Of a DNA stretch of 55,671 bases, positions 52,122-55,671 are shown piece by piece. A program made the translations under genes and the position numbers. Numbering within the stretch: position 1 is the first letter of the stretch; the number at the start of each line of letters is the position of its first letter. The notes beneath the pieces are model-generated. The model had not been told where the DNA came from. It saw only the letters and a program-made list of their open reading frames with translations, and made no database searches. Location: NCBI GenBank assembly GCA_012841305.1, contig DUVA01000048.1, positions 1-55,671 of the forward strand, in the 5' to 3' direction. This stretch comes from Bacillota bacterium (GTDB taxonomy: Bacteria; Bacillota; SHA-98; UBA4971).

Positions 52122-52574
52122 GTGGTCGATTTCCAACCACTTTTTTCAAGACGTTGCTTCAATTTCTACCACCTAATGGGATTGTTGGAATAAAAAATGC
52201 ATAAGTGATAGGTTCTCGACCACCTCCAACGGCAACGGTGGTTGTTTTTCGACCACATCTTTGGGCTAATGAAGGATTTCAATGCCTCTTTGAGGCGCAG
52301 GTGGAAGGTTTTCTACCACTTTTTTGGAAAAGGTGGCAGTTTTTCGCTCACCTTTTTGAAAAATGTGGTTGATTTTGTATCCACGATCCTTATGTGAAGG
52401 GGTTCTCTGTGATGAGGTGGTCTATATCCTACCACCTTGACGCTTGGGCCTGGTCGATAACCGACCACTAACAAGCCTCGACGTGGTCGATTATCAACCA
52501 CTCAGGCGATCCCTCTCGAAAAAGTGGTAGAAAATCATACAGCAAAAGAGAATTTGTGGTCGTTTTACGACCAC
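52122..52574. repeat. Palindrome array 3 (GTGGTC subfamily)
   Basis: About ten palindromes, nearly all exactly 19 bp, with consensus GTGGTNGNTTTTCNACCAC. Clear members are 52122-52140, 52238-52256, 52301-52319, 52333-52351, 52417-52435, 52450-52468, 52483-52501 and 52556-52574; partial ones are near 52211 and 52524. The best, GTGGTCGTTTTACGACCAC, has 7-bp arms. Length and GTG/CAC ends equal those of arrays 1 and 2, but the inner arm bases change together (GTT/AAC to GGT/ACC). Confidence 0.88.
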
Positions 52575-52579
52575 ACCGC

Positions 52580-52692
52580 ATGAGGCTTACAGTATGAGGC
52601 TCACAATATGAGGTTTACAGCATGACGCTTACAGTGAAGGTTCGGAATCAAGGGACTTAAGGTCAAGGGGCTTAAAGTCAAAGGACTCAATG
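52580..52692 (+). repeat. Two adjoining short tandem repeats, 14 bp x4 and 15 bp x3
   Basis: ATGAGGCTTACAGT and three variants occur at exact 14-bp steps (52580-52635), then TCAAGGGACTTAAGG, TCAAGGGGCTTAAAG and TCAAAGGACTCAATG at 15-bp steps (52648-52692). Confidence 0.85.
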
Positions 52693-52753
52693 CAGTTAAG
52701 GTTGAGCGTTGGAGCTCACCGTCGGGACGTGGAGCTGAGGCTTACATTTTTTG

Positions 52754-52797
52754 GACGAGTAGTAGACGAGTAGTAGATGAACGGTAGACGAATAGGA
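52754..52797 (+). repeat. 11-bp tandem repeat, four units
   Basis: GACGAGTAGTA, GACGAGTAGTA, GATGAACGGTA and GACGAATAGGA at exact 11-bp steps. Confidence 0.82.
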
Positions 52798-53081
52798 TCA
52801 GACGGAGATCTCGCACCTCCAAATTTGACGAAAAGGCCAACATGGCTCGAAAAACATTGAAAAACATTTAGGTTTGGGAAGGAATATCAGAAGTGCCGTA
52901 GAATGATAAGCTACAATGGCACATTTGTGCGGAACATATGTGCAAGCAGAAGCATCAGTGCGGCCTCTGAATACTCTCGGATTTCGCAGGGCCTATGCTC
53001 ACCTGCCGCGGTGCGCTCCGCCGCTGCACATGGCGCGCTGTGCGGCTGCACGCCGGTAATATGATTCCCAGGGGTGTAAGA

Positions 53082-54032
53082 ATGGCTTTTGATGAACGCA
53101 CGCTATATGAAATCGCCAGGCACTACCACGAGCTGGGCAAAACGCAAAACGAAATTGCCGACAGTTTAGGCATATCCAGAAGCCAGGTTTCAAGAGCCCT
53201 GAAACAAGCGCAGGATGAAGGGATCGTCGTGATACACGTAATCCCTCCTGAGTTTGATTTCACTGACCTCGAAGCCAAACTGTGCTCCGTCTTCGGCCTT
53301 CGCGACGCAGCGGTCATCTTAGGCAGCGCCGGCTCGTCCAGGCTGCTTACACAAAACTTGGGCATGGCAGGCGCCAAGTATCTCGACAAGACGCTGAAGG
53401 CCGGCCATGTGGTAGGGGTATCGTGGGGGGCGACTCTCCGCGAACTCGTCGCAGCCTTTAGTGAGACAAAACCGACCCCCAGAGAGATAATGGTAGTTCC
53501 GCTTCTCGGCGGTCAGGGACAGGCCAGTCCCGACCTTCAAGTAAACGATATCGCATCCCGTGTCTCTATGACTTTTAGCGGGTCCCACCTATACCTGCAT
53601 GCTCCTTCATTTGTTGATACTCCTGAAGCACGCGCTACGATGCTGAACGACAGCAACATAAAGAACGTCGCGGACAAGTGGGCAACCGCGGACGTGGCCG
53701 TAATGGGAATAGGCTGTTTCGTCCCTCCTTCAACTTTGCTGGAGGAAGGAGGCTTTCCTCCTGACGAGTTAATCGAACTTGCGAAAATGGGGGTAGTCGG
53801 CGATATTTGCATGAGATTCTTCGATGTGCATGGCGAACCTGTCAATACTCCGCTGGGGGAACGGATCATCGGGGCAAGTCTGGAGCAGTTAAAGAGTATA
53901 GAGTGTGTTGTGGCGGTTGCAGGCGGTGTGAACAAAGCCCAGGCAATACTCGGAGCGCTCAGAACCGGTGTCGTGGATGTGTTAATTACTGATGATGTAG
54001 CTGCTCGAAGGGTGCTGGAAATGGCATCATGA
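53082..54032 (+). CDS. SorC/DeoR-type sugar-binding transcriptional regulator
   Basis: The protein has 316 residues from ATG 53082, with AGGGGTG upstream; in-frame starts at 52995 and 53061 have no ribosome site and would add a GC-rich non-conserved stretch. The N-terminal HTH (about 15-40, GKTQNEIADSLGISRSQVSR) is followed by a SorC effector domain: LGMAGAKYLDKTLK, VVGVSWGATLRELV, VVPLLGGQG, and VAGGVNKAQAILGALRTG at the end. The family includes DeoR of Bacillus subtilis, which binds deoxyribose-5-phosphate and controls nucleoside use. The ECF transporter downstream is the likely target; the effector is inference. Confidence 0.9.
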   Translation: MAFDERTLYEIARHYHELGKTQNEIADSLGISRSQVSRALKQAQDEGIVVIHVIPPEFDFTDLEAKLCSVFGLRDAAVILGSAGSSRLLTQNLGMAGAKYLDKTLKAGHVVGVSWGATLRELVAAFSETKPTPREIMVVPLLGGQGQASPDLQVNDIASRVSMTFSGSHLYLHAPSFVDTPEARATMLNDSNIKNVADKWATADVAVMGIGCFVPPSTLLEEGGFPPDELIELAKMGVVGDICMRFFDVHGEPVNTPLGERIIGASLEQLKSIECVVAVAGGVNKAQAILGALRTGVVDVLITDDVAARRVLEMAS

Positions 54033-54122
54033 TGACCATCGTGATGATCGCCGTGATGACGTTTGTCTTACGGTATCGAGCCTATTTTGATCCCGTCAAA
54101 TCAAACTAAGGGGGTAATCTGA

Positions 54123-54758
54123 ATGCCGCTTGGGCAAGGAGCTTTAGGGCTTGGGGTGTCATACGTATTGGCAGTTGGTTATCTACTTCTGATGAGGCTT
54201 CTCGGAGGCATATTGAGCAAGCAGTATCCTGAAGAACACGGTGTCGTATGGGACACGCGCACAATTTCTCGTGTGACGATATTAGCTGCAGTGGCAGGGG
54301 CAGGCGCGATGATTAAGATACCGGGACCTGCTACCACCATTGCCCTTGATGCTGCTGCCGGTTATTTTGCTGCTGCGTATTTCGGATGGCCTGTCGGTGC
54401 CACGGTGGCTGTGATAGGAACCTTCCTGGCAAACGCTCTGGGAGGCTTCGCCAGCTGGTTCCCGATGGTTCCGATCTACATGTGCGCAATGGCTTTTACA
54501 GTCACGCTCGGAGTGTTTGTGGCGAAGAAGACTAATATCCTGTTTGCAATCATAGTCGGCACGATAGTAAACACAGTGACTTGCTTGGGTCCATGGGTGA
54601 TTATGATAGGCCCTGCCTTGATGATTGCTTTACTGCCATCCCAGCTGATCGGCTCAGCAGTGAATGCGGCTGCCGGCCTGACAGTGGCACGGGCTCTAAG
54701 GAGCGCTCAGAAACACGGAAAACGCGAAATCGATGAGCACATAGAGCCTGGGGCCTGA
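54123..54758 (+). CDS. ECF transporter S component (substrate-binding membrane subunit)
   Basis: The protein has 211 residues from ATG 54123, with AAGGGGGT upstream. It is very hydrophobic with five or six helices, an IKIPGPATTIALDAAAGYFAAA segment (given here in part: IKIPGPATTIALDAAAG) and a GGFASWFPMVPIYMCAM stretch typical of ECF S subunits that line the substrate pocket. The gene for a matching CbiO-type ATPase follows 65 bases on. The substrate cannot be read from the sequence; the SorC-type regulator suggests a sugar-related or nucleoside compound. Confidence 0.82.
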   Translation: MPLGQGALGLGVSYVLAVGYLLLMRLLGGILSKQYPEEHGVVWDTRTISRVTILAAVAGAGAMIKIPGPATTIALDAAAGYFAAAYFGWPVGATVAVIGTFLANALGGFASWFPMVPIYMCAMAFTVTLGVFVAKKTNILFAIIVGTIVNTVTCLGPWVIMIGPALMIALLPSQLIGSAVNAAAGLTVARALRSAQKHGKREIDEHIEPGA

Positions 54759-54823
54759 GGCCTGAGTGAGCACCGGCGGGGACCGGTGAGGACTAAAGTT
54801 TCAAGATGTGAGAGGTGTTCCAC

Positions 54824-55671
54824 TTGGAGCCTACGATTGTTTCACTTAAAGACGTGACCTTTGCTTACAAGGGCTCAAAACGACAAGCCCTAAAAGGTAT
54901 CTCCCTCGATGTCAAAGAGGGTGAGTGCGTAGCCATACTCGGCCCCACCGGCGCGGGTAAGAGCACTCTCGCGTGTGTCATAAACGGCACGGTGCCCCGG
55001 TTTATCGAGGGGACGCTTACAGGAGACGTGGTTGTTGACGGCCAGATCCCAAATGACGTGGGAACCGCCCAGATGGCGTCTAGAGTAGGACTGGTGTTCG
55101 GCGACCCGGATACGCAACTCTTCGGAATGACGGTAGAAGAGGATGTAGCCTTTGGCCCGGCTAACCTCGGGTTTGATTATGAAACCATCATGGAGAGGAT
55201 CACCCGCGCCATAGAAGGCATGAGGCTTCAAGGCCTTGAACAGAGGGCTCCTCATCGCCTTTCAGGCGGACAGAAACAAGCGACCGCTATCGCAGGAGTC
55301 TATGCCATGCTTCCTAAGATTATGGTGCTGGATGAACCCACATCCATGCTGGATCCTGAGGGCAAGGCGCGTGTTTTCTCAATAATACGTGATCTCAACA
55401 AGTCCTTAGGGATGACTGTTATTTTGATTGAGCAAGAGGTTGATGACATACTTGAGCTGGCGGATCGGGTCTTTGTAATGAAATCAGGTGAGTTTGTTCT
55501 CGGCGGTACGCAGGACGAGGTGTTTGCCGCTGTCGATGTGCTGAAGGAAGTGGGCATAAGAGTACCCAGCATTGTTGAGTTCGGAAATCTCATAGGTGCT
55601 CAGAAAACGCCTTTCTCGGTGGAAGAGGCGGTGTCAATTGTCAAAGGCGGGGCTTGGAAGGAAGCTTCGGA
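54824..55671 (+). CDS. ECF transporter ATPase (CbiO type), 5' part
   Basis: The frame starts at TTG 54824, 7-8 bases after GAGAGGTG (GTG 54815 is an alternative), and is open to the window edge with 282 residues visible. Motifs are Walker A GPTGAGKST, ABC signature LSGGQKQ, Walker B IMVLDEPTSMLD, and the switch region ILIEQE, where the usual His is Gln. The Q-loop region reads VFGDPDTQLFG rather than the common VFQDPESQ, so Gly replaces the Q-loop Gln. The residues after ~230 may belong to the start of a linker to a second ATPase domain, as in tandem CbiO proteins. It should energise the S component encoded upstream. Confidence 0.9.
   Translation, partial: MEPTIVSLKDVTFAYKGSKRQALKGISLDVKEGECVAILGPTGAGKSTLACVINGTVPRFIEGTLTGDVVVDGQIPNDVGTAQMASRVGLVFGDPDTQLFGMTVEEDVAFGPANLGFDYETIMERITRAIEGMRLQGLEQRAPHRLSGGQKQATAIAGVYAMLPKIMVLDEPTSMLDPEGKARVFSIIRDLNKSLGMTVILIEQEVDDILELADRVFVMKSGEFVLGGTQDEVFAAVDVLKEVGIRVPSIVEFGNLIGAQKTPFSVEEAVSIVKGGAWKEAS

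Larger units (their letters stand above)
51737..53081. other. Long intergenic region (1.35 kb) packed with palindromes and short tandem repeats
   Basis: Bases 51737-52110 hold nothing I recognise. Palindrome array 3 (52122-52574) is followed directly by tandem repeats of period 14 (52580-52635), 15 (52648-52692) and 11 (52754-52797). A GC-rich stretch (53003-53060) able to fold into hairpins precedes the SorC-type gene. No open frame here has a ribosome site. Confidence 0.7.

Noticed and set aside
53003-53060. Riboswitch or attenuator before the SorC-type gene
   Set aside because: The stretch is GC-rich and can fold, but it matches no riboswitch class I know and has no terminator-like end.

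Overview
The window comes from a spore-forming member of the Bacillota, probably an anaerobe. It has the oriC-side block of a Bacillus-type chromosome (yabE-like, rsmA/ksgA, yabG, veg), the cortex amidase CwlD, two alpha/beta-type small acid-soluble spore proteins, many SPOCS (DUF3794, SipL-type) spore-coat-morphogenesis proteins, a rubrerythrin, and AAGGAGG-type ribosome sites. I cannot name a genus. I see no rRNA, tRNA, CRISPR array, integrase, transposase or phage gene.

Layout. 1-4.5 kb: the end of a secreted subtilase followed by a lipoprotein of the BsuPI subtilisin-inhibitor fold, an L,D-transpeptidase and an orphan sugar-binding protein. 5.7-9.9 kb: yabE-like resuscitation factor, rsmA, a YkuK-type RNase H-fold protein where rnmV is not found, yabG and veg, with veg behind two tandem near-consensus sigma-A promoters. 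10.2-11.8 kb: a secreted CAP-domain protein facing cwlD. 12-25.4 kb: a cluster of five multi-SPOCS proteins (16 repeats by my count), one degenerate single-repeat relative and a spore-type peptidoglycan-binding/LysM/GH18 protein whose GH18 catalytic motif is missing. Several genes carry sigma-K-like promoters. A reverse-strand TlpA / CD1871A-like CXXC / 4Fe-4S membrane protein cassette sits inside the cluster.

25.8-33.7 kb: uridine phosphorylase, a fucose-isomerase-like protein, DUF2284, the MrfA/YprA helicase, alanine racemase and phosphopentomutase. 34.9-40.5 kb: an alpha-glucan cluster (GT4 glucan synthase-like, GH57 branching enzyme, and a nucleotidyltransferase-phosphohexomutase fusion). 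41-51.7 kb: rubrerythrin, cupin, DeoC with an extra N-terminal helix, a two-gene chromate transporter, two SASPs, DegV, small zinc-ribbon and HTH proteins, Amidase_6, RDD and a GHL10 glycosidase. 53-55.7 kb: a SorC-type regulator and an ECF transporter whose ATPase runs off the window. Udp, DeoB, DeoC and the SorC/DeoR-type regulator together suggest deoxyribonucleoside salvage, although the genes are scattered.

The long non-coding gaps are unusual. Three (4.5-4.9, 41.8-42.45 and 52.1-52.6 kb), plus a small one at 8.2 kb, hold more than 30 copies of one 19-bp palindrome family of the form GTG(N13)CAC. Two of these arrays are built from a shared ~200-bp tandem unit. Short 14-, 15- and 11-bp tandem repeats lie beside two arrays, and one 14-bp run abuts a TTGACA-16-TATAAT promoter. 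A separate composite repeat with 20-bp inverted arms and an exchanged centre occurs at 2.65-2.92 and 25.46-25.67 kb. The SPOCS cluster and the palindrome arrays are the two best candidates for something undescribed.
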